The notes beneath the pieces are model-generated. The model did no database searches. It was not told the origin of the DNA and saw only the letters and a program-made list of their open reading frames with translations. From positions 124,001-188,000 of the forward strand of contig NZ_JAYRJY010000002.1 of NCBI RefSeq assembly GCF_041906005.1: DNA of 64,000 bases, read 5' to 3'. Every line of letters starts with the position of its first letter. Position 1 is the stretch's first letter. Position numbers and translations under genes: made by a program. The DNA is from Ferrovibrio sp041906005. Its GTDB lineage: Bacteria > Pseudomonadota > Alphaproteobacteria > Ferrovibrionales > Ferrovibrionaceae. Below are positions 42,280 through 53,326 of this stretch, piece by piece.

Positions 42280-42692
42280 TGCTCGGCCCGCTGGCAAGCC
42301 TGCTGCCTGGCCTGCTCATTGGCGGGGTGCAGGCCGCTGCGTCCCGCCGACAGCGACAGCGGATCGCCGTGGTGGCCGGCCTAGGCACCATAGCCTGCGC
42401 CGCGCTGCTGGCCGCTTTCATGCTGTTCGGCTGGTCACTGTTCCTGGCCTATGGCGCCAGCATGCTGCCCGTCTGGGCGGCGGTGGCTGCGGGCGGCACT
42501 CTCGTCGGGCTGATCGTTCTACTGGGCATGATCGCGGCTCTGCTCTGGCAATACTGGCCAAGCCATGGCTTGCAGGACGAGGTCGAGAAACTGCGCAGCC
42601 AGATCGAGCCGGTGGCACGTGAACACCCGCTTGCCGCAGTTGGAATTGCAGCAGGACTTGGGGTGCTTCTCACCTCGCTGATCCGGCGCTAG
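42279..42692 (+). CDS. YqjE-like membrane protein (holin superfamily 3-6 type)
   Basis: 137 residues with two central membrane helices (about 28-50 and 58-84), a charged amphipathic stretch and a C-terminal hydrophobic segment (about 118-134, HPLAAVGIAAGLGVLLTSLI) resembling the DUF883 anchor. Databases may label this phage holin, but its coupling to a YqjD homologue matches the E. coli yqjD-yqjE pair, and no phage genes are near. Its function is unknown, probably envelope stress-related. Confidence 0.78.
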   Translation: MLGPLASLLPGLLIGGVQAAASRRQRQRIAVVAGLGTIACAALLAAFMLFGWSLFLAYGASMLPVWAAVAAGGTLVGLIVLLGMIAALLWQYWPSHGLQDEVEKLRSQIEPVAREHPLAAVGIAAGLGVLLTSLIRR

Positions 42693-42705
42693 ACCATCGG
42701 AAACG

Positions 42706-42739
42706 AAAAAAGGCGCAGATTCCGGTCTGCGCCTTTTTT
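42706..42739. terminator. Bidirectional terminator between the csbD cluster and ssb
   Basis: AAAAAAGGCGCAGA and TCTGCGCCTTTTTT are perfect complements around a 6-nt loop. With A-runs and T-runs on the two flanks, it can end transcription from both the plus-strand YqjE gene and the minus-strand ssb gene. Confidence 0.92.
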
Positions 42740-42761
42740 ACATTCCGGGTCTGAATTCGGG

Positions 42762-43265
42762 TCAGAACGGGATTTCGTCGTCCAGATCGTCGCGCCGGGC
42801 CGGCGAGCCGCCACCGGAGGACCGACCGCCACCCGCGCCGCCGCCGAATCCGCCCGAGGAACCGCCGCCGGCATAGTCGTCGCCGCCGCCAAAGGAGCCA
42901 CCACCACCCTCGCCTCGGCCGTCGAGCATGGTCAGCTCGCCGCGGAAGCGCTGCAGCACGATTTCGGTGGTGTATTTCTCCTGGCCGTCCTTGTCGGTCC
43001 ATTTCCGGGTCTGGAGCGAGCCCTCGATATAGACCTTGGAGCCTTTTTTCAGGAACTGCTTGGCGACCTTGACCAGATTTTCGTTGAAAATCACGACTCT
43101 ATGCCATTCGGTGCGTTCCTTGCGCTCGCCCGAGGCCTTGTCGCGCCAAGTCTCCGAGGTGGCAATGGAGAGCTGGGCAATCTCTTCGCCGGACTGCATG
43201 CTACGGATTTCGGGGTCGCGCCCTAGATTCCCGACCAGGATCACCTTGTTAACGCTGCCAGCCAT
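42762..43265 (-). CDS. ssb: Single-stranded DNA-binding protein
   Basis: 167 residues. The OB-fold domain (1-112) begins MAGSVNKVILVGNLGRDPEIR and includes WHRVVIFNENLVKVA. A Gly/Ser-rich linker (about 118-155) follows, ending in the acidic tip DDLDDEIPF that recruits repair proteins. SSB coats single-stranded DNA in replication, recombination and repair. It is divergent from uvrA with a 113-nt shared region containing a possible LexA site, the arrangement common in proteobacteria. Confidence 0.97.
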   Translation of the reverse strand: MAGSVNKVILVGNLGRDPEIRSMQSGEEIAQLSIATSETWRDKASGERKERTEWHRVVIFNENLVKVAKQFLKKGSKVYIEGSLQTRKWTDKDGQEKYTTEIVLQRFRGELTMLDGRGEGGGGSFGGGDDYAGGGSSGGFGGGAGGGRSSGGGSPARRDDLDDEIPF

Positions 43266-43281
43266 ATCTTAACCCCTATCC

Positions 43282-43296
43282 GTTCACGAAGTGATC
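43282..43296. promoter_or_regulatory. Candidate LexA operator between ssb and uvrA
   Basis: GTTC-ACGAAGT-GATC (43282-43296) differs by one base from the alphaproteobacterial SOS box GTTC-N7-GTTC. It lies 17-31 nt upstream of the ssb start and 83 nt before uvrA. Both genes are SOS members in many bacteria, which supports the guess, but a single mismatch copy is weak evidence. Confidence 0.4.
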
Positions 43297-43378
43297 TTAT
43301 ATCATGCGAATGGCGTATAGTGAAGAACTGTCCTGAAAAGCGCAATATTCGGCCCCCCAGAGACTCGGCGCAAAAACC

Positions 43379-46267
<2,889 letters not shown>

Positions 46268-46290
46268 AACCAGGAAAGGATTTTCATTCC

Positions 46291-46695
46291 ATGATTACGC
46301 GTAAGGCACTGACCCTCGACGACGTTCAAAAAATCGCCGCCGCCGCCGAGGTCGAGGCCAAAAAGAACGGCTGGAAGGTCAGCATCGCCATCACCGACGA
46401 CGGTGGCCACCTGCTGCATTTCCAGCGTCTGGACGGCGCGCCGATCCAGTCCACCTGGATCAGCCAGGGCAAGGCCAAGGCGGCATCCTATGCCCGCCGC
46501 CCGACCAAGGCGCTGGAAGAGATCGTCGGCAACGGGCGCAACGCCTTCCTGTCGGTGCCCGACCTCGTGCTGTTGGAAGGCGGCGAACCGATCATGGTGG
46601 ATGGCATTTGCATTGGCGGCGTGGGCGTGTCTGGCGTGAAATCCTCGGAAGATGCGCAGGTCGCCCAAGCCGGCATAGCCGCCCTGCTGGGCTGA
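46291..46695 (+). CDS. GlcG/HbpS-family heme-binding-like protein
   Basis: 134 residues, no signal peptide. The family is recognisable from LTLDDVQKIAAAAEVEAKKNGWKVSIAITDDGGHLLHFQRLDGAP and the C-terminal GVGVSGVKSSEDAQVAQAGIAAL. Members bind heme or cobalamin or are encoded beside glycolate and other catabolic genes; role here is unknown. It follows uvrA by 23 nt with its own AGGAAAGG site, and precedes recX by 16 nt. Confidence 0.82.
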   Translation: MITRKALTLDDVQKIAAAAEVEAKKNGWKVSIAITDDGGHLLHFQRLDGAPIQSTWISQGKAKAASYARRPTKALEEIVGNGRNAFLSVPDLVLLEGGEPIMVDGICIGGVGVSGVKSSEDAQVAQAGIAALLG

Positions 46696-46711
46696 CCCAA
46701 GTTTCACTCCC

Positions 46712-47284
46712 ATGCCGCGTGGCCAGCCGAAAAAGATCACGCCAACCTATCTGGAACGGGCTGCGCTGTTTTATCTGGAACGCTACAGCAGCTCGGCGGA
46801 AAATCTTCGCCGGGTGCTGGACCGCAAGATCCGGCGCTCCATCGAGGTGCATGGCGCGCCAAGTCGTGAGCAAGCCGCCAGCTGGGTTGCCGACCTGATC
46901 GGCAAGCTGCAGCGCAGCAACCTGCTCAACGATCGCGCCTATGCCGAGAGCCGTGTGCGGCGGCTGTATGCCGAGGGCAAGTCGCTGGGCCGTATCCGGC
47001 AGGCTCTGTCGGTGAAAGGTGTGGGCAAAGATGATGTCGCGGCGGCGCTGGAACGATTGGAGGCTGAATCCGCCGCGCCGGTTTCCGATCTGCCGGCAGC
47101 CGCCGCCTTCGCCCGCAAGCGAAAGCTCGGCCCGTATCGCGCCGACCCGGAGCTGCGTCGCGAGATGCGGCAGAAGGATCTGGGTGCGCTGGCGCGACGC
47201 GGATTCAGCCAGGCGATTGCCATGAAGATTTTGAGCGCCGACAGCGTCGCTGCGCTTGAGGAGATGGTTCATGACGCAGATTAA
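46712..47284 (+). CDS. recX: Regulatory protein RecX
   Basis: 190 residues, RecX family. It contains three-helix RecX repeats: YLERAALFYLERYSSSAENLRRVLDRKI (near 10-38), LLNDRAYAESRVRRLYAEGKSLGRIRQAL (near 70-98) and a C-terminal LGALARRGFSQAIAMKIL. RecX modulates RecA filaments. recA is not adjacent. The 3' end overlaps trmFO by 14 nt. Confidence 0.87.
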   Translation: MPRGQPKKITPTYLERAALFYLERYSSSAENLRRVLDRKIRRSIEVHGAPSREQAASWVADLIGKLQRSNLLNDRAYAESRVRRLYAEGKSLGRIRQALSVKGVGKDDVAAALERLEAESAAPVSDLPAAAAFARKRKLGPYRADPELRREMRQKDLGALARRGFSQAIAMKILSADSVAALEEMVHDAD

Positions 47285-48641
47285 ACCGATCCACATTATC
47301 GGCGGCGGCCTGGCCGGTTCGGAAGCCGCCTGGCAGGTGGCCCGTTTGGGCGTTCCCGTGGTGCTGCATGAGATGCGGCCGGTGCGAAAAACCGATGCCC
47401 ATCAGGGCGATGGCCTCGCCGAATTGGTCTGTTCGAATTCCTTCCGGTCTGACGACGCCGAAAGCAATGCGGTCGGCCTGCTGCATGAGGAACTGCGCCG
47501 CTGCAATTCCCTGATCATGCGGGCGGCCGACATCGCCAAGGTGCCTGCCGGCGGCGCGTTGGCCGTGGACCGTGATGTATTTTCCACCGAGGTACAGAAG
47601 GCCATCGAAGCCGAGCCGCTGATCACTTTGCAGCGTGAGGAAATCGCCGGTCTGCCGCCGGCCGAATGGGACAATGTGATCGTCGCCACCGGCCCCCTCA
47701 CCTCGCCGGCCCTGGCCGAGGCAATCCGCGGCCTGACCGGCGAACAAAGCCTGGCTTTCTTCGACGCCATCGCGCCGATTGTCCATAAAGACAGCATTGA
47801 CATGGACAAGGCCTGGTTCCAGTCGCGCTATGACAAGGTAGGCCCCGGCGGCAGCGGGGAACAGGGCGAAGGCGCCGACTACATCAACTGCCCCTTCGAG
47901 AAACCGAATTACCTCGAATTCCATGCTGCCCTTCTGGCCGCCGGGAAAACTGAGTTCAAGGAGTGGGAAAAGAACACGCCGTATTTCGAGGGCTGTCTGC
48001 CCATCGAGGTGATGGCAGAACGCGGCCCGCGCACGCTCACCTTCGGCCCGATGAAACCAGTCGGCCTGATCGATCCGCGCACCGGCCGCAAGCCTTATGC
48101 TGTGGTGCAACTGCGACAGGACAACAAGCTCGGCACGCTCTACAACATGGTCGGCTTCCAGACCAAGATGAAACATGCCGAGCAGGTGCGCGTCTTTCGT
48201 ATGATTCCCGGCCTGGAGAATGCCCAATTCGCCCGCCTGGGAGGCATTCACCGCAACACCTTCCTCAACTCACCCAAGCTGCTGGATACACAGCTACGGC
48301 TGAAGGCGATGCCCAGCCTGCGCTTCGCCGGCCAGGTCACCGGTGTTGAAGGCTATGTGGAAAGCACCGCCATCGGCCTGATTGCCGGTCGCATGGCCGC
48401 AACGCAGCGTCTGGGTGGCGAACAGGCCCCTCCGCCGCCGACCACGGCGCTTGGCGCGCTGCACAGCCACATCACCGGCGGTGCCGACGCCAAACACTTC
48501 CAGCCGATGAACGTGAATTTTGGCCTGTTCCCGCCGCCGCCCGGCGATGTACGCAAGGACGACCGCAAGCGTTTCTTGAGCCGCCGCGCATTGTCCGATC
48601 TGGCGCAGTGGCTGGATGGCAAGGCATTGGCAGCCGCTTAA
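47271..48641 (+). CDS. trmFO: Methylenetetrahydrofolate-tRNA-(uracil-5-)-methyltransferase TrmFO
   Basis: 456 residues from the ATG at 47271, after GAGGAGA; the frame from 47256 is unlikely. It is a flavoprotein that uses methylenetetrahydrofolate to make m5U54 in the tRNA T-loop. The FAD dinucleotide site is IIGGGLAGSEAAW at the N-terminus; ELVCSNSFRSDD, YINCPFEKPNY and FGPMKPVGLIDPRTG are family signatures. Its TAA stop interlocks with the stop of the convergent NDUFAF6-like gene. Confidence 0.97.
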   Translation: MTQIKPIHIIGGGLAGSEAAWQVARLGVPVVLHEMRPVRKTDAHQGDGLAELVCSNSFRSDDAESNAVGLLHEELRRCNSLIMRAADIAKVPAGGALAVDRDVFSTEVQKAIEAEPLITLQREEIAGLPPAEWDNVIVATGPLTSPALAEAIRGLTGEQSLAFFDAIAPIVHKDSIDMDKAWFQSRYDKVGPGGSGEQGEGADYINCPFEKPNYLEFHAALLAAGKTEFKEWEKNTPYFEGCLPIEVMAERGPRTLTFGPMKPVGLIDPRTGRKPYAVVQLRQDNKLGTLYNMVGFQTKMKHAEQVRVFRMIPGLENAQFARLGGIHRNTFLNSPKLLDTQLRLKAMPSLRFAGQVTGVEGYVESTAIGLIAGRMAATQRLGGEQAPPPPTTALGALHSHITGGADAKHFQPMNVNFGLFPPPPGDVRKDDRKRFLSRRALSDLAQWLDGKALAAA

Positions 48642-49465
48642 AAACGGCCCCGCAGCATCGCCCAGAACAATGCCATCTGCCGCCGCAGCGGCGTAACTGC
48701 CGCTTCCGCGGCGATGACATCGAAGTCTCGTGCAGCCAAAGCCTTCAGGTAGAGGCCAGCCAATGTCGCGGGCAATATGGCGGGCATAGCCTCGCGTGCA
48801 ACAGGGTATCGGCGCGCGGCCCGCAGCCGGCGCCCGGCCTCTTCAGCCACTTCGACCATGACCGCAACCAGGTCGGCACCAGTCTCGCGCTGATACAAGT
48901 CTTGCGCCGTCAGGCCATGCGCGCCCAGCAAAGCAGCCGGCAGCATCACCCGGCTCTGCGCCGCCAGATGCGGCGTGGCGCGCAGCAAGCCGGTCATGGC
49001 ATAGGCAATGCCCGCGTCGCGAGCCACATCCTCCGGCAAGAAGGCATCAAGGACTTGCGCCGCAAGACGCATCAACGAAGCAGAACTGGCTTCGGCGTAA
49101 TCCAGCAAAGCGGCCATGTCGGCAGGCGGCACATCCGCCATGTCTGTTTCGCGCGCGTCGATCAAAGCCAACACGTCATCGCGGCTCACATGCCGACAAT
49201 ATGCATGCAGGGCCAACACGACGGGGTGATTGCGCGGCTGGCCGGCCCAGATACCGTCCCACGCCTCCCGCCACCATTGCAAACGGATCTGTCCGATCAT
49301 CGGCTGGCTAACGGCTTCGCGCGCCCGCGCGATCTCGGCGTTGAAAGCATACAGGGCATGCAGGCCCGGTCGTCGCGCATCTGGCGCGAACAATGCCGTC
49401 AGCCAACGGTCGGGATCGACGCTCCGCAACTCGGTGTCGCAGTATTGCTCAGGCGAATCGGTCAT
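48638..49465 (-). CDS. NDUFAF6-like protein (squalene/phytoene synthase fold, likely non-catalytic)
   Basis: 275 residues of the squalene/phytoene synthase superfamily. The first aspartate-rich motif (DDxxD) is missing: the region reads YAFNAEIARAREAVSQP, and the second site is only DARETDMAD. IGQIRLQWWREAWD, YAEASSASLM and GLLRATPH closely match human NDUFAF6, a mitochondrial complex I assembly factor. I therefore favour a role in NADH dehydrogenase assembly over terpenoid synthesis. The Mth938 (NDUFAF3) homologue is 0.8 kb away. Pipelines will call it phytoene synthase. Confidence 0.8.
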   Translation of the reverse strand: MTDSPEQYCDTELRSVDPDRWLTALFAPDARRPGLHALYAFNAEIARAREAVSQPMIGQIRLQWWREAWDGIWAGQPRNHPVVLALHAYCRHVSRDDVLALIDARETDMADVPPADMAALLDYAEASSASLMRLAAQVLDAFLPEDVARDAGIAYAMTGLLRATPHLAAQSRVMLPAALLGAHGLTAQDLYQRETGADLVAVMVEVAEEAGRRLRAARRYPVAREAMPAILPATLAGLYLKALAARDFDVIAAEAAVTPLRRQMALFWAMLRGRF

Positions 49466-49684
49466 GCCACGGCTGGTTGAGTTCGGGAAGATCGCTTGTC
49501 GCTACCAAGATTTATGATAGCCTCTGGCAGCGAATCGCAAGCGCGAGAATCGCAGCGTTGTTGTGCGCAGTCTGTCGGGATCGCAAGCCATGCCTTGGTC
49601 GCATGCCGTGCGGCACCCGGCTTCTGCGGGGGGGAAGCCAGCCTAGTCAACGGCGACAACCATAAACCGGTAAGGAACCGCATC

Positions 49685-50263
49685 ATGGCAAAGATTCTCG
49701 AAAACCTCTACAAGGCGCTCGGCGCCGGCGTCGTTCTGGCGCTGATCCTGTTCTTTCTCATCCATCGCAGCTTTGACTCGGCATTCCTGAGCTTCTTTTT
49801 CCGCTGGCTGCACGTCCTGTCCGGCATTCTCTGGATCGGCCTGCTCTGGTACTTCAACTTCGTCCAGATCCCGACCATGCCCAAAATCCCGGCTGAATTG
49901 AAGCCCGCGGTCGGCAAGTTCATCGCCCCGGAAGCGCTGTTCTGGTTCCGCTGGGCGGCTCTGGCCACCGTCGTCACCGGGTTGGTGCTTTCGGTGCTCA
50001 ACGGTTACGGCCATCAGGCATTCATGCTGCAGGAAGGTGCCCGTACCATCGGCATCGGCATGTATCTCGGCCTGTTCATGGCTGCCAATGTCTGGTTCGT
50101 GATTTGGCCGAACCAGAAGAAGGCGCTGGGCATCGTGCCGGCCGACGACGCGACCAAGGCCAAGGCGGCACGCTTTGCCATGCTGGCCTCGCGTACCAAC
50201 TTCGCGCTGTCGATCCCGATGCTGTATTGCATGGTGGCGCAGCAGAATGGCGGCGCCTGGTAA
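49685..50263 (+). CDS. Membrane protein of the urate hydroxylase PuuD N-domain family
   Basis: 192 residues from the ATG at 49685 (GTAAGGAAC upstream). Four or five membrane helices, near 12-27, 40-60, 85-105, 122-142 and 172-187. WLHVLSGILWIGLLWYFNFVQ (41-61) is the signature of the urate-oxidase N-terminal membrane domain. True PuuD adds a C-terminal cytochrome c domain, absent here, and no purine genes are near, so urate hydroxylation is unproven. The 219-nt upstream gap holds several ATCGCA repeats but no clear promoter. It is divergent from the NDUFAF6-like gene. Confidence 0.72.
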   Translation: MAKILENLYKALGAGVVLALILFFLIHRSFDSAFLSFFFRWLHVLSGILWIGLLWYFNFVQIPTMPKIPAELKPAVGKFIAPEALFWFRWAALATVVTGLVLSVLNGYGHQAFMLQEGARTIGIGMYLGLFMAANVWFVIWPNQKKALGIVPADDATKAKAARFAMLASRTNFALSIPMLYCMVAQQNGGAW

Positions 50264-50269
50264 GCCGGT

Positions 50270-50644
50270 CTATACGGGTATGAGGGCGGCGGCCACCCGC
50301 CGCCCTTCCCCCATCAGCAGATTGTAGGTGCGGCAGGCGGCACCGGTATCCAGTGCCTCGATCACCAATCCGCGCGCGCGAATTTCCGTCCGCAGGCCCT
50401 TGTCGATAAAGATCATATTCGGGCCGCAGCCGATCAGCAGCAATTCCACGGCCGGCTCCATGGCGAAAGCCGGCTCAAGCGACGGCACGCTCAAATCGCC
50501 AATACCGGCAATGCCCCAGGCCAGAGTCTGACCGGGAAAAACCAGCACCGGTTCCGTCCAGTGCCGGCCCGAGATGCGGAAACCGCCATCCCCATAGGCA
50601 TTGATCACCTGCCGGTCGGATGGAATACGCGGCAGCAGGTCCAT
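50270..50644 (-). CDS. Mth938-like (DUF498/NDUFAF3 family) protein
   Basis: 124 residues, a single Mth938 domain: INAYGDGGFRISGRHW, VELLLIGCGPNMIFIDKGLR and a C-terminal DTGAACRTYNLLMGEGRRVAAALIPV. The human relative NDUFAF3 is a complex I assembly factor. It starts 14 nt downstream of secF, making yajC-secD-secF-mth938 one operon, a common alphaproteobacterial order that suggests a role in membrane protein insertion or complex I biogenesis. Confidence 0.88.
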   Translation of the reverse strand: MDLLPRIPSDRQVINAYGDGGFRISGRHWTEPVLVFPGQTLAWGIAGIGDLSVPSLEPAFAMEPAVELLLIGCGPNMIFIDKGLRTEIRARGLVIEALDTGAACRTYNLLMGEGRRVAAALIPV

Positions 50645-50658
50645 GCCCGCGCCTCCGA

Positions 50659-51615
50659 TTACGGCCGCTGTGCGGCGGGGTTGGTTTCTGGCTGTTCGTC
50701 GGATTTGCCGCGCCTCAGCCGATTCTCACCCAGGAACAGCAGAATCGGTGCCGCGATGAAGATCGATGACGATGTCGCCAGTACGATGCCGAACAGCAGG
50801 ACAATGGCGAAATCGCGCACCGCCTCGCCGCCGAACAGGGCCAGTGGCAGGGTCGACAAGAACACAGTGAGTGACGTGTTCACAGTGCGGTTCAGCGTTT
50901 CGTTGATGCTCTTGTCGATCAGATTACGAAGAGACATCGTTTTATATTTGCGCAGATTCTCACGCACGCGGTCGTAGACCACGACTTTATCGTTCACCGA
51001 AAAGCCCATGACCGTAAGAATGGCAGCAATGGCAACCAGGTTGAACTGGATGTCGGTGACAACATAGAAACCAATCGTCTTGGTGACGTCGAGCACCAAG
51101 GTGGCAATCGCGCCGATGCCGAATTGCCATTCAAAGCGAAACCAGATGTAGATCAGCATGGCAATCATCGCCAGGCCCATTGCCAGCATGCCATCGCGGA
51201 ACAACCCTTCCGAAACAGATGCCCCGACAGCTTCGACACGGCGGATTTCGGTACCCGGGTAGGTCTGGGTCAGCGTGGCACGCACCTTGTCGGCCGCTCG
51301 TTGCGCAGCAGCGTCCTCCCCGCCCTGACGCTCCAGCCTTATCAACACGTCATTGGGTGAACCGAATTGCTGCAGCGCTGCATGCCCAAGATCAAGATTG
51401 CCAATCAGGCCACGAAGAGCGGGGAAATCAGCCGGCTGCTGCAACCGCGCCTCGATGACGATGCCGCCCTTGAAGTCGATTCCGTAATTCAGTCCTGGAT
51501 AGAAGAACAGGATGATCGAGATAACGCTAAGGAATGCCGACATGGCGAGGCCGACGATGCGGCCCTTCATGAACGGATAGTTGGTGTGATCGGGGATCAG
51601 GCGAAGCTTGTACAT
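50659..51615 (-). CDS. secF: Protein translocase subunit SecF
   Basis: 318 residues, six membrane helices with one large periplasmic domain after the first. YGIDFKGGIVIEARL follows helix 1, and the SecF signature VMGFSVNDKVVVYDRVRENLR with SINETLNRTVNTSLTVFLSTL lies in the C-terminal half. With SecD it uses the proton gradient to pull translocating chains from the Sec channel and to assist membrane insertion. 12 nt after secD. Confidence 0.97.
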   Translation of the reverse strand: MYKLRLIPDHTNYPFMKGRIVGLAMSAFLSVISIILFFYPGLNYGIDFKGGIVIEARLQQPADFPALRGLIGNLDLGHAALQQFGSPNDVLIRLERQGGEDAAAQRAADKVRATLTQTYPGTEIRRVEAVGASVSEGLFRDGMLAMGLAMIAMLIYIWFRFEWQFGIGAIATLVLDVTKTIGFYVVTDIQFNLVAIAAILTVMGFSVNDKVVVYDRVRENLRKYKTMSLRNLIDKSINETLNRTVNTSLTVFLSTLPLALFGGEAVRDFAIVLLFGIVLATSSSIFIAAPILLFLGENRLRRGKSDEQPETNPAAQRP

Positions 51616-51627
51616 GGATCTGCCTCC

Positions 51628-53247
51628 TCACACCGGCAGCAGCGTGGGGCGACGCTGGCGTAGCCATGTCACCATCATCAGGCGAACCAGAACGGTGGCA
51701 GTAAACATCGAAGTCAGGATGCCGATGGAGATCGTCACGGCAAATCCCTTCACCGTGCCAGAGCCCAGAGCATATAGAAGGGCCATCTTGATCAGTGTGG
51801 TCACATTGGCATCGAAGATCGTGCTGAATGCACGACTGAACCCGGCTGACATGGCGGCGATCGGGGATTTACCGAGCTTGGTTTCTTCGCGGATACGTTC
51901 GTTGATCAGCACGTTGGCATCGACCGACATGCCCAGGGTCAGCAGCAGACCAGCAATGCCTGGCAATGTCAGCGTCGCCTGCAGCAACGACATTGCCGCC
52001 AGCGTCATCACCAGGTTGACCAGCAACGCCACGTCGGCGAACAAGCCGAACAGGCCATAGGCCAGCACCATGTAAACGACGACGAGGCAGGCTGCGACGG
52101 CAACCGAGATCAAGCCGGCTCTGATAGAGTCCTCACCCAGATCCGGCCCCACGGTGCGCTCCTCCACCACTTTCAGCGGTGCCGGCAGAGCGCCGGCGCG
52201 CAGGAGAACGGCAAGGTCATTGGCTTCGGTTACGCTGAAATTGCCGCTGATCTGGCCCGAACCGCCCAGGATCGGTTCGCGGATCACCGGGGCGCTCAAT
52301 ACCTTGTTATCCAGCACGATGGCAAACGGCAGGCCAACGGATTGCTGGGTGATTTCAGCAAATCGTTTGCCGCCCACAGTGTCGAAACGGAAGGATACAA
52401 TCGGCTGGCCGCTGCGCTGGTCGTAGCCGGCCTGGGCATCGACAAGGTTGTCGCCGGCCACTTCGACCTTGCGCTTGACGACAAAACGCTCAGCTGGCGC
52501 ATTCGGCACGCGGGGCTTGTCGCCTTCCAGAATCTCCGTGCCGGCTGGGGCCGGCATATTCGGATCAGCGTTGGTGTCGACCATGCGGAATGTCAGCTTG
52601 GCCGTCGTGCCCAGCAGGCGCTTGATGCGCTCGGGGTCATCAACACCCGGCAGCTGGACAAGAATCCGATCATTGCCCTGGCGCTGGATCGTTGGTTCGG
52701 CAACGCCGGTCTGATCGATACGGCGGCGGACGATCTCAATGGATTGCGTAACCGCCGAACGAGCCCGCTCCTGCAGGGCGGCCTCCGACAGGGTCATGCG
52801 AATCTGGCCGTCGGCGGCGACATTGATCTGCAGATCAGTCTGGGCCGCGCCAAAGCCCAGCCCGGCGGTGCTCTGCACCGGATTGCCCAGTTTCGCCAGC
52901 AACTGTCGCGCCTGCTCGGCCTGCGTTGGGTCACGAAGCCGCAAGGCCACGCCATTGCTGCCGGAAACACCCAGGTTGGTATAACCGATACGTGCCTGTC
53001 TCAGTTCGTTCCGGGCGCCTTCCACCACGGCTTCCAGACGTTCACGCAGCACAACGCCGGTGTCGACTTCAAGCAGCAGATGGGCGCCGCCACGCAGGTC
53101 AAGGCCGAGGCTAATCTGGCGCTTGGGCAGCCAGTTCGGCCAGGTCGCCACCTGGGCAGCAGGAAAGAAACTGGGAATGCTGAAGATCACGCTCGCGATG
53201 CACAGCACGGCGATAAGCGCGATCTTCCAGGGCGCAAAATACATCAT
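51628..53247 (-). CDS. secD: Protein translocase subunit SecD
   Basis: 539 residues. Helix 1 (about 8-28) is followed by LGLDLRGGAHLLLEVD, a large periplasmic P1 domain (to about 350), and five membrane helices carrying the SecD signature LPGIAGLLLTLGMSVDANVLINERIREE. The conserved Asp in GMSVDANV is the proton-path residue. It pairs with SecF. The leader between yajC and secD holds a long inverted repeat with a competing arm close to the ribosome site. Confidence 0.97.
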   Translation of the reverse strand: MMYFAPWKIALIAVLCIASVIFSIPSFFPAAQVATWPNWLPKRQISLGLDLRGGAHLLLEVDTGVVLRERLEAVVEGARNELRQARIGYTNLGVSGSNGVALRLRDPTQAEQARQLLAKLGNPVQSTAGLGFGAAQTDLQINVAADGQIRMTLSEAALQERARSAVTQSIEIVRRRIDQTGVAEPTIQRQGNDRILVQLPGVDDPERIKRLLGTTAKLTFRMVDTNADPNMPAPAGTEILEGDKPRVPNAPAERFVVKRKVEVAGDNLVDAQAGYDQRSGQPIVSFRFDTVGGKRFAEITQQSVGLPFAIVLDNKVLSAPVIREPILGGSGQISGNFSVTEANDLAVLLRAGALPAPLKVVEERTVGPDLGEDSIRAGLISVAVAACLVVVYMVLAYGLFGLFADVALLVNLVMTLAAMSLLQATLTLPGIAGLLLTLGMSVDANVLINERIREETKLGKSPIAAMSAGFSRAFSTIFDANVTTLIKMALLYALGSGTVKGFAVTISIGILTSMFTATVLVRLMMVTWLRQRRPTLLPV

Positions 53248-53264
53248 CGGGCGAGACCTGTTAT

Positions 53265-53315
53265 CGGATGGCGTTCCGTATGACGGATGGCCGCTGATAT
53301 ATCACCGGCCATCCG
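53265..53315 (-). repeat. Competing inverted repeats in the secD leader
   Basis: CGGATGGCCG (53284-53293) and CGGCCATCCG (53306-53315) are perfect 10-bp arms around a 12-nt loop that itself contains the palindrome GATATATC. A third element, CGGATGGCG (53265-53273), repeats the first arm, so on the minus-strand RNA the outer arm can pair with either copy. The nearer copy ends 18 nt before the secD ATG at 53247. There is no T-run. It looks like a switchable leader structure. Confidence 0.55.
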
Positions 53316-53326
53316 CAGCAGAACCG

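Noticed and set aside
42279..42692. Prophage holin gene
   Set aside because: The holin-like domain is shared with YqjE; the neighbours are stress genes and no phage gene occurs in the window.
48638..49465. Phytoene or squalene synthase for carotenoid or hopanoid synthesis
   Set aside because: The first aspartate-rich substrate motif is missing and no other terpenoid gene is near; NDUFAF6 similarity explains it better.
49525..49612. Short repeats of ATCGCA before the PuuD-like gene as a possible CRISPR or REP array
   Set aside because: Only three imperfect 8-9 nt copies with unequal spacing; no array structure.
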